From contig NZ_AP023179.1 in assembly GCF_013426915.1 (NCBI RefSeq), positions 2,294,001 through 2,358,000 on the forward strand: 64,000 nucleotides of DNA, given 5' to 3'. How positions within the stretch are numbered: the stretch's first letter is position 1; every line of letters begins with the position of its first letter. Shown here one piece after another: positions 1 to 8,979 of the stretch. The notes beneath the pieces were generated by a model. It had not been told where the DNA came from, did not search any database, and saw nothing but the letters and a program-made list of their open reading frames with translations. Source of the DNA: Paraburkholderia sp. PGU19. GTDB lineage: Bacteria > Pseudomonadota > Gammaproteobacteria > Burkholderiales > Burkholderiaceae. A program made the position numbers and the translations under genes.

Positions 1-368
1 ATCACCTGGTTGGGGATCACGTAGATGGGATCGGTGAAGTCGATGACGGCGCGGCGCTGGTCGGTAATCGACATGTCCGAGTTGATCGCGTTGAACTTGC
101 GAGCCTGGAGCGCGGGAATCAGACCGTCGAACGCGTTCTCGACCCATACGCATTTCGCCTTGAGCTTCGCACAGACGGCGTTGCCGATATCGATGTCGAA
201 GCCCTGCAGGTCGCCGGCGGGCGACTTCGATTCGAACGGCGCATACGATGCCTCGACGCCGAAGCGGATTTCCTTGATCTCGGCTGCCGTTGCGGCCGTT
301 ACCGTCACTGCCATCAGGGTGCCCGCCACTGCGGCGAGCGTGGCCATCTTTTGCCAACTCATTTTCAT
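1..368 (-). CDS. ABC transporter periplasmic substrate-binding protein, basic amino acids (partial)
   Basis: Reading leftward from an ATG at 368 gives a signal peptide (KMSWQKMATLAAVAGTLMA, then a TAATAAE cleavage region) followed by a family 3 solute-binding start (EIRFGVEASYAPFES, LQGFDIDIGNAVC, FNAINSDMSITDQR). This is the pattern of lysine/arginine/ornithine-binding proteins of the HisJ/ArgT family, which deliver ligand to a HisQMP-type permease in the inner membrane. About 122 codons are present; the rest lies beyond the window. A GAGGAAAG Shine-Dalgarno sits just upstream; a second in-frame ATG is at 362. It lies on the same strand as, and downstream of, the ast genes, separated by the 8 kb sulfatase/efflux block. 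It is probably the binding protein for HisQMP at 17.8-20.1 kb, which lacks an adjacent one, but that pairing is inference. Confidence 0.85.
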   Translation of the reverse strand, partial: MKMSWQKMATLAAVAGTLMAVTVTAATAAEIKEIRFGVEASYAPFESKSPAGDLQGFDIDIGNAVCAKLKAKCVWVENAFDGLIPALQARKFNAINSDMSITDQRRAVIDFTDPIYVIPNQV

Positions 369-887
369 TAAAGCTTTCCTCAAGAAGTGCTCGTGGGCGG
401 AATGCCCCGCCTTGGGCGTGCCGCGATCATGGGCACGCCAAAAATACGGTTCAAACGCCGTCGTCCGGTTTGGTGCGGCGCACAAGGCGACGCGAGCGCG
501 GGATTTTACAGGGTCTTCCTCAGCCGCCCCGCGAGTGCACCGGTTTTGTGTTTCGCGGTGCGCTGATCGAGATCGGCTCAAATCAGAAAAATCCTGTCGC
601 AACGACGCAATCTTCTTTAGGAAATTCGCCAGCACACAAGAGACAACTAGCGGTTGTGATGCAAATCTGTCGATAGATTCAGACAACTGGCATGCCGTCG
701 AGCTTGCGGCGCGTCAGCGTACCCGGCGCCCCACGACGACGCAATACGCCTTTAGGCTAATACGTTAATTGCTTCGTATTGCGTATGATATTTTCAGTAA
801 GGATTCCGACATTATTTTTTTACAGAAACAGCGTCGACGTCCGTTGCACTCCACACACCGCAGGCGAATCTTCGAGCATCGACCGCA
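369..887. other. Divergent intergenic region
   Basis: About 520 bp between the leftward binding-protein gene and the rightward sulfatase-maturase gene. It should carry both promoters. The stretch 755-830 is noticeably AT-rich for this genome and includes TATGAT at 784-789, a plausible -10 for the rightward genes, but no good -35 is seen. No convincing gene is present; open frames here lack ribosome sites and family resemblance. Confidence 0.5.
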
Positions 888-2174
888 ATGAAACACAGCA
901 CGGCCATTCCGCTGACACCACTAGCGACCAGCTCGGGCGACATCGACGCGCCGCCATCGGGCCCGCGTTTCAAGCGGCGTTTTCACGTCATGGCCAAGCC
1001 GACGGGGTCGGCCTGCAACCTCGATTGCACGTATTGCTTCTATCTGCACAAGGAGCAATTGCTCGACCAGCGCCGCGGCGATTTCATGAACGACCAGACG
1101 CTGGAAACGTTCGTCCGTCAATACATCGAAGGGCAGGACGGCGAGCAGATCGTCTTTTCCTGGCAAGGCGGCGAGCCGACGCTCATGGGGCTCGACTTCT
1201 TTCGCAAGGCCGTGCGCCTGCAGGAGAAGTACAAACGCGCGGGCCAGCGCATTGAGAACAACCTGCAAACCAACGGCACCGCGCTCGACGACGCGTGGTG
1301 CGCGTTTCTCAAACAGCATGATTTTCTCGTCGGCCTGTCGATAGACGGGCCGCGCGAACTGCACGACGCCTACCGCGTGTCGCGCTCGGGCAAGCCCACG
1401 TTCGACAGGGTTATGCGGGGACTCGAATGCATCCACCGTCACGGCGTCGCCTTCAATGCGCTCGCCGTGATCAACCGGCTCAACGCACGCAGACCGATCG
1501 ACGTTTATCGCTTTCTCACGCGAGAAGTCGGCGCGACCTACCTGCAGTTCAATCCGTGCGTCGAGGCCAGGACATTCAAACAGGTCGCGCCGCAATTCTG
1601 GGACGAGGCATCGATCCCCGTGGTCGGCACCGAACGGGCGAAACCGGGCGCGGCGGATTCCGTCGTCACCGACTGGTCCGTCGATCCCGACGACTGGGGC
1701 TATTTCCTGAGCCGCACTTTCGACGAGTGGCATCGCGAGGATCTGGGCCGGGTGCTGGTCAACCTGTCCGAGACGGCCGTCGCGCAGACCATGGGGCTGC
1801 CGTCGCAGCTCTGCATCACCGCCCCTTTCTGCGGTAAAGGGCTCGCGATGGAGCACGACGGCCGCGTCTACTCCTGCGATCACTACGTCTATCCCGAATA
1901 CGAACTGGGCGACATCTTCAGCCACCCACTGCATCACGTTGCGTTTTCTGAGCGCCAGAAAGCCTTCGGATTCGGCAAGAAGGACACCCTTCCAAAGTAC
2001 TGCCTGCAATGCCCGCACCTGAACCTGTGCTGGGGCGAATGCCCGAAGAACCGGCTCGTTCGTGCGCCAGACGGTGAGCCCGGACTCAACTATCTATGCC
2101 CGTGGATCAGGCAGTTTCATTCGCATGCGGGCCCAAGGCTGCGGCAGATCGCCCGCAGCCTCCAGGCGGGATAG
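888..2174 (+). CDS. Anaerobic sulfatase-maturating enzyme (radical SAM, anSME family)
   Basis: Radical SAM protein that oxidises the active-site Ser or Cys of a sulfatase to formylglycine. The N-terminal [4Fe-4S] motif is Cys43-x3-Cys47-x2-Cys50 (ACNLDCTYCFYL), preceded by FHVMAKPTGS, typical of this family. The C-terminal SPASM region carries further cysteines: PFCGKG, YSCDHYVYPEYELGD, YCLQCPHLNLCWGECPKNR and YLCPW, expected to hold two auxiliary clusters. Length 428 aa is slightly above the usual 370-410. No strong ribosome site precedes the ATG, so the start is less certain than the identity. The next gene is a sulfatase with a serine at the modification site, exactly the substrate expected, so the two form an enzyme/maturase pair acting before export of the sulfatase. 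Confidence 0.93.
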   Translation: MKHSTAIPLTPLATSSGDIDAPPSGPRFKRRFHVMAKPTGSACNLDCTYCFYLHKEQLLDQRRGDFMNDQTLETFVRQYIEGQDGEQIVFSWQGGEPTLMGLDFFRKAVRLQEKYKRAGQRIENNLQTNGTALDDAWCAFLKQHDFLVGLSIDGPRELHDAYRVSRSGKPTFDRVMRGLECIHRHGVAFNALAVINRLNARRPIDVYRFLTREVGATYLQFNPCVEARTFKQVAPQFWDEASIPVVGTERAKPGAADSVVTDWSVDPDDWGYFLSRTFDEWHREDLGRVLVNLSETAVAQTMGLPSQLCITAPFCGKGLAMEHDGRVYSCDHYVYPEYELGDIFSHPLHHVAFSERQKAFGFGKKDTLPKYCLQCPHLNLCWGECPKNRLVRAPDGEPGLNYLCPWIRQFHSHAGPRLRQIARSLQAG

Positions 2175-2301
2175 CAGGACCGGCCCGTCATCCGCGCGTT
2201 CAAACACAAAGCAGATGGGAATCCCGTCCGCGTCGCCTCCTGCCGCCTCGCTTTCGCAGGAGATATTCAAGTGCAGCACCCATAGCCAACAAGAGCAATC
2301 G

Positions 2302-3993
2302 ATGGAAAAAAAGACCATGCCTCTCAGACACATGCTCAAACGCAAGCTCGTCACGGCGCTCTCCGCGGCGGTATCCGGATGGCTGGCGTTGAGCCCCGTC
2401 GCGCACGCAGCCGACACCACCCGGCCGCCAAACATTCTCGTCATCTTCGGCGACGACATCGGTCAGACCAACATCAGCGCGTATGGCCAGGGTGTCGTCG
2501 GCTACCAGACACCCAATATCGACCGCCTCGCCCACGAGGGGATGATGTTCACCGACTACTACGCGGAGAACAGTTCGACGGCGGGCCGCTCCTCCTTCAT
2601 CACGGGGCAATCGCCGTTGCGCACGGGCTTGAGCAAGGTGGGTGTTCCCGGCGTGCCGCAGGGGCTGCAGGCGTCGGATGTCACGATCGCCCAGGCGCTC
2701 AAGCCGCTCGGCTATGCGACGGCCCAGTTCGGCAAGAATCACCTGGGTGACCGCAACGAATATCTGCCGACGGTCCACGGGTTCGATGTGTTCTACGGCA
2801 ATCTCTATCCCCTGAATGCGGAAGAAGAGCCGGAACGTGCGTACTGGCCGAAAGCCGACACACCGCAAGGCAACGCCTATGCGAAGTATTTCATGCCGCG
2901 CGGCGTGATGGACTGCAAAGCCTCGGAGCATGACGACCCCACCGTCGATGCGCGTTTCGGCAAGGTCGGCAAACAGGTTTGCACGGACACAGGCCCGCTC
3001 TCGTCAAAGCGCATGGAAACCATCGACGACGAAACGACCGGCCGCGCCATCGACTTCATGAAGGAACAGGCCAGGTCGGACAAACCGTTCTTCGTCTGGA
3101 TGAACACCACGCGCATGCACGTGTTCACCCACGTGCGCCCGGAGTACAAGGACAAAGGCGGCATGGCCGGTAACACCTACGCGGACGGCATGTGGGAGCA
3201 CGACCAGGACATCGGCAAGCTGCTCAAGTCGCTCGACGAAATGGGGATCGCCGACAACACGATCGTCGTCTATACGACGGATAACGGTCCGAACCAGTTC
3301 ACGTGGCCGGACGCCGCGACAACGCCGTTCCGCAACGAGAAAGACTCCAACTACGAAGGCGCGTTCCGAGTGCCCGCCATGGTGCGCTGGCCTGGCCACA
3401 TCAAGGCGGGACAGATCTCCAATGAAATCTTCTCCGGCATGGACTGGTTCCCCACGCTGCTCGCGGCGGCGGGCGACACGAGCGTCAAGGAGCGTCTGCT
3501 GAAGGGTGCGAGCATCGGCGGGCGAACCTTCAAAAACCATCTGGACGGCTACAACCAACTGCCGTACCTCGAAGGCAAGCAGGCGAAGAGCGAGCGCAAG
3601 GAGTTCTACTACTTCGACGACGACGGCGTGCTGGTCGACATGCGCTATGGCGACTGGAAGTTCGTCTATTGCGAACAGCGCGCTCCCGGCGGCTTCGCGG
3701 TGTGGAACAACCCGCTGACCTGTCTGCGCGTGCCGAAGATCTTCAACCTGCGCATGGACCCGTACGAGCGCGCCGACGTCGTCTCCGACCAGTACTACGA
3801 CTGGACGACCAAGAACGTCTATGTGCTCTACGGCGCGATTGCGGAGACGGCGAGGTTCCTTGACACCTTCGTCGCGTATCCGCCCGCGCAGGCTCCCGCC
3901 AGCTTCTCGGTCGATGGAATCCGCGCTGGCGTCGACGCTGAAATCGCGCGCAACAACGCACGCGCCAAAGCGACGACCAAAAAGGACGACTGA
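2302..3993 (+). CDS. Arylsulfatase-family sulfatase, Ser-type, secreted
   Basis: Type I sulfatase (alkaline phosphatase superfamily), about 563 aa from the ATG at 2302; an ATG at 2317 is an alternative. It opens with a signal peptide (LKRKLVTALSAAVSGWLAL, cleavage near AHA-AD), so it acts in the periplasm or outside. Metal ligands are visible at IFGDDIG (Asp51, Asp52). The modification motif is S92-T-A-G-R96, the Ser-type S-x-A-x-R that needs a radical SAM maturase rather than FGE. FGKNHLG and TTDNGP are further family motifs. The frame stays open upstream into the maturase gene, but that part lacks a signal sequence. The substrate cannot be read from sequence; aryl or alkyl sulfate esters are likely. 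Confidence 0.92.
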   Translation: MEKKTMPLRHMLKRKLVTALSAAVSGWLALSPVAHAADTTRPPNILVIFGDDIGQTNISAYGQGVVGYQTPNIDRLAHEGMMFTDYYAENSSTAGRSSFITGQSPLRTGLSKVGVPGVPQGLQASDVTIAQALKPLGYATAQFGKNHLGDRNEYLPTVHGFDVFYGNLYPLNAEEEPERAYWPKADTPQGNAYAKYFMPRGVMDCKASEHDDPTVDARFGKVGKQVCTDTGPLSSKRMETIDDETTGRAIDFMKEQARSDKPFFVWMNTTRMHVFTHVRPEYKDKGGMAGNTYADGMWEHDQDIGKLLKSLDEMGIADNTIVVYTTDNGPNQFTWPDAATTPFRNEKDSNYEGAFRVPAMVRWPGHIKAGQISNEIFSGMDWFPTLLAAAGDTSVKERLLKGASIGGRTFKNHLDGYNQLPYLEGKQAKSERKEFYYFDDDGVLVDMRYGDWKFVYCEQRAPGGFAVWNNPLTCLRVPKIFNLRMDPYERADVVSDQYYDWTTKNVYVLYGAIAETARFLDTFVAYPPAQAPASFSVDGIRAGVDAEIARNNARAKATTKKDD

Positions 3994-4009
3994 CGCGCCA
4001 TTCCGTCTC

Positions 4010-4038
4010 GCGAGGCACGCGTTTCCGGCGTGCCTCGC
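4010..4038 (+). terminator. Stem-loop between sulfatase and ytcA-like gene
   Basis: A perfect 11 bp inverted repeat, GCGAGGCACGC and GCGTGCCTCGC, with a 7 nt loop, starts 17 nt after the sulfatase stop. No T-run follows on either strand, so it may be a partial or Rho-assisted terminator or an mRNA-stabilising stem separating the sulfatase message from the efflux genes. Confidence 0.4.
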
Positions 4039-4103
4039 AGCTGACGGCGCACCAGGCGCCGATTCGCGACGCCTGCTCGCATCGACATCATTCTTCGAAG
4101 GCT

Positions 4104-4361
4104 ATGCCTGTGATTAGACCGATCCTGTTGATCATGCTCAGCATGGCCGCCTCCGGCTGCACGTTGCCGCGATCCATTTCCGTGCTCGGCTCGTTCTTTC
4201 CGGACTGGCTCTTTTGTGCCACCGCCGGGCTCGGGCTCGCGCTGATCGTGCGCAGCCTGCTGATCCGGCTCGGACAGGAGCGCGCATTCGGGCCGCCCGT
4301 CATCGTGCAACCCACGTTGATGCTGCTCTTTTCGCTGCTGGTCTGGCTGGTCTTCTTTTAA
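4104..4361 (+). CDS. ytcA: YtcA-family lipoprotein associated with MdtNOP-type efflux
   Basis: Small 85 aa protein with a lipoprotein signal: hydrophobic start MPVIRPILLIMLSMA followed by lipobox ASGC (Cys19). Two hydrophobic segments follow, around residues 33-50 (LFCATAGLGLALIVRSLLI) and 69-85 (TLMLLFSLLVWLVFF). This layout, and its place immediately before an HlyD/EmrA-like gene and a FUSC-domain gene, matches YtcA of enterobacteria, whose function is unknown. The gene ends 30 bp before mdtN and is probably cotranscribed with it. It likely helps assemble or anchor the efflux system, but nothing in the sequence proves this. Confidence 0.8.
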   Translation: MPVIRPILLIMLSMAASGCTLPRSISVLGSFFPDWLFCATAGLGLALIVRSLLIRLGQERAFGPPVIVQPTLMLLFSLLVWLVFF

Positions 4362-4391
4362 CGCTGCAACATCGTCAATCAGAGCCTTCCG

Positions 4392-5456
4392 ATGGCCGAT
4401 CGCCCCAACACATTGAAAAGCAGAAAGTGGCCCGCGCTGATGCTTGCCGTCATCACGCTGGCGCTGCTCGCCTACGTCATCTGGCGTGTGGATACGTCAC
4501 CCGGCACCGACGACGCCTATGCCCAGGCCGACACAATCGATGTCGTGCCCGACGTCAGCGGACGCATCGTCGAGATGGCCGTCAAAGATAATCAGCTGGT
4601 CAACAAGGGCGATCTGCTGTTCCGTGTCGATCCGCGCCCGTTCGAAGATGAGCTCGCGCGAGCCAGGGCATCGCTCGTCGCGCTCGACAAGCAGATCGTG
4701 CTCACGCGGCGTGTGGTCACGGCACAGCAGTACGGCGCCGATTCCGTGCATGCGCTCGTCGAGCGCGCCCGCGTCACAGCGGCGCAAACGGCGGAAACAC
4801 TGCGGCGCACGCAGCCTCTGCTGGCGCCGGGCTACGTGTCCGCAGAGGACGTCGATCGGGTCCGCACCACCCAACGCGCGGCCGAGGCCGACCTGGTGGC
4901 CGCGCGGCTCCAGGCCCAGCAGGCCACCTCGGCCGTCACGGGCATCGATGCGCTGGTCGCGCAACGCGACGTGGTCCTCGCCGACATTGCGCTGATGCAG
5001 TTCCGCCTCGACATGACGACGGTGCGCGCTCCCTTCGACGGCCGTATCGTCTCGCTGAAAACCTCCGTCGGCCAGTTCGCTTCCGCGCTCAAGCCGATCT
5101 TTACGCTGATCGATACACGGCACTGGTACGTCGTCGCCAACTTCCGCGAGACCGAACTGAAGAACATTCGCCCCGGCACGCCCGCTACCGTTTATCTGAT
5201 GAGCGATACGGGCAAGCGCTTCAAGGGCAGGGTCGATTCGATCGGCTACGGCGTGCTGCCCGACGACGGCGGCCTCGTGCTCGGCGGACTTCCGCGCGTA
5301 CAGCGCAGCATCAACTGGGTGCGGGTCGCGCAGAGGTTTCCCGTGAAGATCCTGGTCGATCAACCCGATGCCGAACTGTTCAGGATCGGCGCGTCGGCCG
5401 TCGCACAGTTGAACCCGCAGCTGAACCCGCAGGCCGCCGATAAACCCCGTTCCTGA
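4392..5456 (+). CDS. mdtN: MdtN-like HlyD-family periplasmic adaptor
   Basis: Membrane fusion protein of a tripartite efflux pump, 354 aa. One N-terminal membrane segment (about residues 13-32, WPALMLAVITLALLAYVIWR) precedes the lipoyl half-motif (TDDAYAQADTIDVVPDVSGRI, LLFRVDPRPFEDEL). A helical hairpin follows (residues 90-190), then the second lipoyl half (TTVRAPFDGRIVSLKTSVG) and beta-barrel (WYVVANFRETELKNIRPG). Homologues link the inner-membrane FUSC protein to the outer-membrane channel; E. coli MdtN (SdsR) belongs to a sulfa-drug and acriflavine efflux system. The next gene starts 7 bp after its stop. Confidence 0.88.
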   Translation: MADRPNTLKSRKWPALMLAVITLALLAYVIWRVDTSPGTDDAYAQADTIDVVPDVSGRIVEMAVKDNQLVNKGDLLFRVDPRPFEDELARARASLVALDKQIVLTRRVVTAQQYGADSVHALVERARVTAAQTAETLRRTQPLLAPGYVSAEDVDRVRTTQRAAEADLVAARLQAQQATSAVTGIDALVAQRDVVLADIALMQFRLDMTTVRAPFDGRIVSLKTSVGQFASALKPIFTLIDTRHWYVVANFRETELKNIRPGTPATVYLMSDTGKRFKGRVDSIGYGVLPDDGGLVLGGLPRVQRSINWVRVAQRFPVKILVDQPDAELFRIGASAVAQLNPQLNPQAADKPRS

Positions 5457-5463
5457 GTCCGCG

Positions 5464-7563
5464 ATGAAACTGGCCGACTACGTGCCGGAGCCTCTCCAGG
5501 CTCTGGCGAGCTTTTTCCGCGAGGAACTGACTGAGGCGCGTCCCGGGCGCGTCGCTCAGGCAACCCAATTGGGCTCGCTTTGTCTGCTCGTCGTCTTTGT
5601 GTCGATGACACTGAGCGTGCCGATGATCGCCGTGTCCCTGATCGTGTTGTTTTATGGCGTGCAGCAGAACGCGTTCTTTACGAGAGTCGTCGCGCTTGTA
5701 TTCGTCGTCGCGACCGTGCTTGACGTCGGCGCCCTGTTTCTGGTGCTCAAATACGCTTACGGCTATCCGTTGATCCGCATCGCGGCAGCCAGCCTGATTC
5801 TGTTCGCCAGCATGTATCTGATGCGCGTCAACAAGCTCGGACTGATGTTTTTCGCGGTTGCGCTGGTGGCTGCCTACGGTCAAACCATCCCCGATTCGCT
5901 CGACTTTCCTGAAATCGCGGTACGCGCGTTGATGTGGGCGGTCGCCGCGGGCATGTATCCTGTTTTGCTCATGGTGATCGTGTGCGGCTTTCTGTTCCCT
6001 TCCCGTCCCGTCGCCCTGTTGCAGCGCGAATTGCATCGTCAGCTCTCCGATGTATCGGCGCGTCTCGAACAGATGCGCGGCGCGGCACTAACGGATGCAT
6101 CGGCGGTATCGCCTGCCACACGCATCGAAAAAGACACACTGGCGCTGCAAGGGCTGCACACCTTCGCCAGTTCGGACGACGCCGGCTATCACGCGATCGC
6201 GCCGTACTGGAAAGCGTGCATCGCCGCCGTCGGCTACCTGCGCGCGACGACGAACGCACTCGCCGCACGCCCGCTCCCGATGGGCGATGCCGGACGTGGG
6301 CTCGTGAGCAGACTGAAGGACGAAGTGGCGGCGCTGAACGCGTCGGTCAAGCAGGCCGAGCCGTATCGCGGCGCATGGCTACCGACCCATGCTGAACGCG
6401 CCACCGCCAGGACGTTCGGCCTGGACGGTCTGTGCCATACCTTGCAAGACCTGGCGCGTTTCGACCTCGGGCAACGGGCGCCGAAGGCTCCAAAGGACGC
6501 GTTGTTCGCCCCCGACTCGCTGACGAACCCTGCGTATCTGCGCTTCGCGCTCAAGGTGACGCTGGCCGCATTGATCTGCTATGTGTTCTATCACGGCGCG
6601 CAGTGGGACGGCATCCATACCAGCCTGCTGACCTGCGTGATCGTCGCGTATCCGAGTACGGGCGCGTCGTTCCAGAAAATGATGCTGCGCTGTGGCGGTG
6701 CACTGATCGGCGCGCTGCTCGCGTTGCTCACGACCGTCGCCATCATCCCCCGCCTCGACGGCATCTTTGGCTTTCTGCTGATGCTCGCGCCGATATTCTT
6801 CGCGGGTGCCTGGGTGGCCACGGGCTCCGAGCGCTCGTCCTATATCGGCACGCAGTTCGTGTTCACCTTCGCGATGGCCACGCTGGAAAACGGCTTCCGT
6901 CCGTCTGCCGATCTGGGTGAGATTCGCGACCGCGCGATCGGCATCCTGATTGGCATCGTCGTGTCGGCCGTGGTCTACACGTTCATCTGGCCCGAGAGCG
7001 AGGTGAATACGATCCGCCAGAAGCTCGCCGATGCGCTGCGCGAAGCGGCCAGGCTCGTTCGTCAGCCCGACTGCGCGGGCGGTTCCGAACAGTTGGGCTA
7101 TCTGCAACAACGCGTGGCTTGCTGGAACGCGCTCAAGAACTGCGAAGACATGCTCGAGCGCGTGACACTGGAAGTCAACCTGCCATCCACCACACGACAA
7201 ACGATGTTGCAACGCGCGCGCGACGTTCTGGATGGCGGCCGACGGATTGTCGATCAATGGGACGTCCTGCGTGACAGGCTGGGTGCCGAAGGCCATAAAG
7301 AACCCGCCGTCGATCAGGCATGGGACGCATGGCGTGAGCAGGCGGCAGAGGCGCTCGGCCACTACGCCGACGGCCTGGCTGCGCAGCCGCCCGTGGCCAC
7401 TCCGCCCCGCTCGTTGTCCGTTCTTCCATCCGCCAACGTGCCATCACCCCTCGCCACACCCGCGCGGCAACTGGCCACGCAGATTATCGAACTACCGGAT
7501 TGGACGACGACGCTTGCTTCCGGCATCGACACAGCCGCTACGCAAACGGGAAAGAGCATTTGA
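5464..7563 (+). CDS. mdtO: MdtO-like FUSC-family inner-membrane efflux protein
   Basis: 699 aa inner-membrane protein with two transmembrane clusters, about residues 35-185 and 355-510, separated and followed by long cytosolic stretches. That is the FUSC (fusaric acid resistance / aromatic acid exporter) architecture. The first cluster includes SLCLLVVFVSMTLSVPMIAV and LMVIVCGFLFPSRPVALLQRE. The second includes LKVTLAALICYVFYHGAQWDG and GTQFVFTFAMATLENGFRPS, typical of this family. It works with the HlyD adaptor upstream and the outer-membrane factor downstream. The stop codon is followed 1 bp later by the mdtP start, so translation is probably coupled. Confidence 0.88.
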   Translation: MKLADYVPEPLQALASFFREELTEARPGRVAQATQLGSLCLLVVFVSMTLSVPMIAVSLIVLFYGVQQNAFFTRVVALVFVVATVLDVGALFLVLKYAYGYPLIRIAAASLILFASMYLMRVNKLGLMFFAVALVAAYGQTIPDSLDFPEIAVRALMWAVAAGMYPVLLMVIVCGFLFPSRPVALLQRELHRQLSDVSARLEQMRGAALTDASAVSPATRIEKDTLALQGLHTFASSDDAGYHAIAPYWKACIAAVGYLRATTNALAARPLPMGDAGRGLVSRLKDEVAALNASVKQAEPYRGAWLPTHAERATARTFGLDGLCHTLQDLARFDLGQRAPKAPKDALFAPDSLTNPAYLRFALKVTLAALICYVFYHGAQWDGIHTSLLTCVIVAYPSTGASFQKMMLRCGGALIGALLALLTTVAIIPRLDGIFGFLLMLAPIFFAGAWVATGSERSSYIGTQFVFTFAMATLENGFRPSADLGEIRDRAIGILIGIVVSAVVYTFIWPESEVNTIRQKLADALREAARLVRQPDCAGGSEQLGYLQQRVACWNALKNCEDMLERVTLEVNLPSTTRQTMLQRARDVLDGGRRIVDQWDVLRDRLGAEGHKEPAVDQAWDAWREQAAEALGHYADGLAAQPPVATPPRSLSVLPSANVPSPLATPARQLATQIIELPDWTTTLASGIDTAATQTGKSI

Positions 7564-7564
7564 C

Positions 7565-8961
7565 ATGGCACACTCACTCTCTCGCTTCAGGCTCGACATA
7601 CTGATCTGCTGCGCAGCGCTGCTGTCGGGCTGCGCGTTGATCCACAACGACACGGCGCCGCGCGCGCAGATCGCGCCCGACCAGATCCGGCTTGCCGATG
7701 ACATCCATCTCGCCCACGACGGCTGGCCCGACGCCCAATGGTGGAAGCGCTACGACGACCCGCAACTCGACGCGCTGATCCAGCGCGCGCTGGCGGGTTC
7801 GCCGACTATCGCGATGGTGCGCACGCGTGTCACGCAGGCGGGGTCCCAGGCCGACGTGCTCCGTGCCGGTACGGGCCTGCAAATGGCCGCGTTCGCGCTC
7901 ATCAACGAGCAACGCGCATCGGCGAACGGTTTTCTGGGTCCTTATGCGCTGAATCTGCCGCGCCTTGGCATCACGGGCCCGTGGTACACGGAAGGCGTGC
8001 TCGGGGCGGTCGCCGATCTCAATATCGATTTGTGGGGCATGCACCGTTCGGCCGTCGAAGCCGCGCTCGGCGTGCAGAATGCGCGGATCGCCGAAACGGC
8101 CGCCGCGGAGCTGGACATTTCGTCGGGTGTCGCGCAGCTTTACTACAGCATGCAGACCACGTATCGGATGCTCGATTTGCTGCAACAAACGCGGGACGCA
8201 CTCGACTACGCGGTCGACGCGCATCGAAGTAAGGTCCAGCACGGACTGGAAGCGAACACGCCATTGCATGGCGCGCGCGCACAAGTGCTGGCCGTCGACC
8301 GACAGATCGTTGCCGCACAGGGACAGGTCAAGGAACTTCGGGAATCGATCCGGGCGCTGGTCGGCGCGGGACCCGACGACCTGAACGACATCCAGCCCGT
8401 GCCGTTGCCGCAAGTGGAAGCGAGCCTGCCCCGTACGCTGCAATATGAACTGCTCGCCCGACGCCCCGATCTTCAGGCCATGCGCTGGTACGTGCAGTCG
8501 TCCTTCAGACAGATCGATGCCGCCAAGGCCGCGTTTTATCCCAGTCTGGACATCAAGGCGTTGATCGGTCTCGACTCGCTGCACCTGGACAAGCTATTTC
8601 GCAGCGCCAGTCAACAGATCAACCTGATACCGGGTCTGTACCTGCCGATCTTCGACGGCAGCCGTCTGAATGCCAATCTGCATGGCACGCGCGCCACCAG
8701 TGACATGCTTGTCTGCAGGCGCTCGATGACGAACGCGCGCTCCAGATGGAAAAGATCGGCGCAACCCGATTCGCGCAAGCATCAGGCGAGGCGTACTACA
8801 CGCGAGGTCTGGCGAGCCGTCAGATTGCAACGGAGGCCCGCCTGCCCGTGCTGGCTGAACAGATGGCGCTTTTGCTGCTCGATGGCCAGCGCCTTGCGCA
8901 AGGCATCGCGCTAACCAAGGCGCTGGGCGGCGGCTATGCAAGCGACACCGCCAAACCATGA
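7565..8961 (+). pseudogene. mdtP: MdtP-like outer-membrane efflux lipoprotein, frameshifted by an internal deletion
   Basis: The start codon at 7565 opens an OMF (NodT/MdtP) lipoprotein with lipobox LLSGCALI and conserved segments QWWKRYDDPQLDALI, RRPDLQAMRWYVQSSFRQIDAAK and PGLYLPIFDGSRLNANL. The reading frame is lost after RATSDMLV (to about 8712). The family resumes in another frame from 8713 with LQALDDERALQMEK and ends at 8961 with the expected LGGGYA tail. About 20 residues of the second coiled-coil hairpin are missing between the two halves. That fits an out-of-frame deletion of roughly 60 nt (size 3n+1). In the original frame translation would end at 8914 with an unrelated tail, so the channel is probably non-functional unless this is an assembly error. 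It converges on astE, 18 bp away. Confidence 0.82.
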
Positions 8962-8979
8962 GATGCGCGCCCGTCCGGA

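Noticed and set aside
779..1255. Plus-strand frame overlapping the start of the sulfatase maturase gene
   Set aside because: Out of frame with the clear radical SAM protein and without motifs; the shadow of a GC-rich gene.
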